This document shows positions 63,858 through 64,000 of a DNA stretch of 64,000 bases, in pieces (the first letter of the stretch is position 1; each line of letters starts with the position of its first letter). The position numbers and the translations under genes were made by a program. The DNA is from Burkholderiales bacterium (GTDB lineage: Bacteria > Pseudomonadota > Gammaproteobacteria > Burkholderiales > Burkholderiaceae_C), in NCBI GenBank assembly GCA_016219375.1, contig JACRNC010000014.1, positions 1-64,000 of the forward strand, given 5' to 3'. The notes under the pieces are model-generated. The model made no database searches. It was not told the DNA's origin and saw nothing but the letters and a program-made list of their open reading frames with translations.

Positions 63858-64000
63858 CTAGACCGGCGGCTGCGAGCCGAGCAGGCGGTCCAGGCCGTCG
63901 AGCACCTGCATGACGTCGATGGGCTTGGTCCAGTAATCGGCAAAGCCGGCGCGGCGGGCGTGCTCGATCTGCTCGTGCATGGCATCGGCCGACAGGGCGA
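63858..64000 (-). CDS. Response regulator receiver domain, C-terminal end (incomplete)
   Basis: The last 47 codons of a receiver: ALSADAMHEQIEHARRAGF, then DYWTKPIDV with the conserved Lys, ending GSQPPV and stop. The gene continues beyond the window. Very similar to the receiver at the end of the hybrid kinase at 34.9 kb, so it is probably also the C-terminus of a hybrid kinase. Confidence 0.85.
   Translation of the reverse strand, partial: ALSADAMHEQIEHARRAGFADYWTKPIDVMQVLDGLDRLLGSQPPV

Overview
The window is about 70 percent G+C, densely coded and typical of a betaproteobacterial chromosome. It carries pcaF-type and fad-type acyl-CoA genes, a SWIB protein with a histone-H1-like tail, an Mpo1/DUF962 protein and several hybrid two-component kinases. 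I infer a Burkholderiales member, possibly of the Rubrivivax/Leptothrix/Ideonella group; no rRNA or tRNA gene is present to confirm this. Two blocks (about 25.1-26.9 kb and 27.4-31.4 kb) are clearly poorer in G+C and are acquired DNA.

Layout. 1-743: gene-poor, with a 27-bp perfect inverted repeat. 0.7-5.7 kb: an operon of SDR, aminoglycoside-phosphotransferase-like kinase, ACAD10/11-type acyl-CoA dehydrogenase and acyl-CoA ligase, the same enzyme set as the levulinate (lva) pathway. 5.8-9.8 kb: a hypothetical protein, a gene remnant, a GntR regulator, a 3-oxoadipyl-CoA thiolase and an SRPBCC protein. 10-16.5 kb: bioB, a secreted pectinacetylesterase, an HNH nuclease, and a trypsin-like protease overlapping an FHA membrane protein. 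17-24.4 kb: a TetR regulator followed by a complete beta-oxidation set (dehydrogenase, HAD-hydratase fusion, thiolase, enoyl-CoA hydratase).

25.1-26.9 kb is a small integron cassette array without an integrase. Two nearly identical 60-bp attC sites bound a cassette holding two genes that overlap by 4 bp: a ComF-like phosphoribosyltransferase and a YspA/SLOG-type nucleotide-binding protein. This is the best candidate for an undescribed system, possibly defence or nucleotide signalling. Just downstream, a 4,042-bp composite transposon (a full IS1634-type element plus an internally deleted 331-bp relative) carrying an RclR/RclC-like redox-stress pair has inserted into the last codons of arfB. 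It left a 6-bp target duplication, and the original arfB end can be read on the far side.

31.5-46.5 kb: alkB, a frameshifted DUF4160 gene with an intact DUF2442 partner, an NAD(P)H oxidoreductase, a glycine-zipper protein, a hybrid kinase, a CMD/enol-lactonase fusion in an unusual domain order, an MFS transporter, rlpA, a YoaK protein, fumC, an Mpo1-like protein, two tandem paralogous small proteins and a MaoC hydratase. 46.6-64 kb: a second hybrid kinase, a K+ channel overlapping an SrkA-like kinase, an MBL hydrolase, a PAS-GGDEF protein, an FtsH-like protease, a NarL-type kinase/regulator pair, ruvA, moaC, an M48 peptidase, a small membrane protein, a candidate sRNA, the SWIB protein with a five-copy tandem terminator, and the end of another response regulator.
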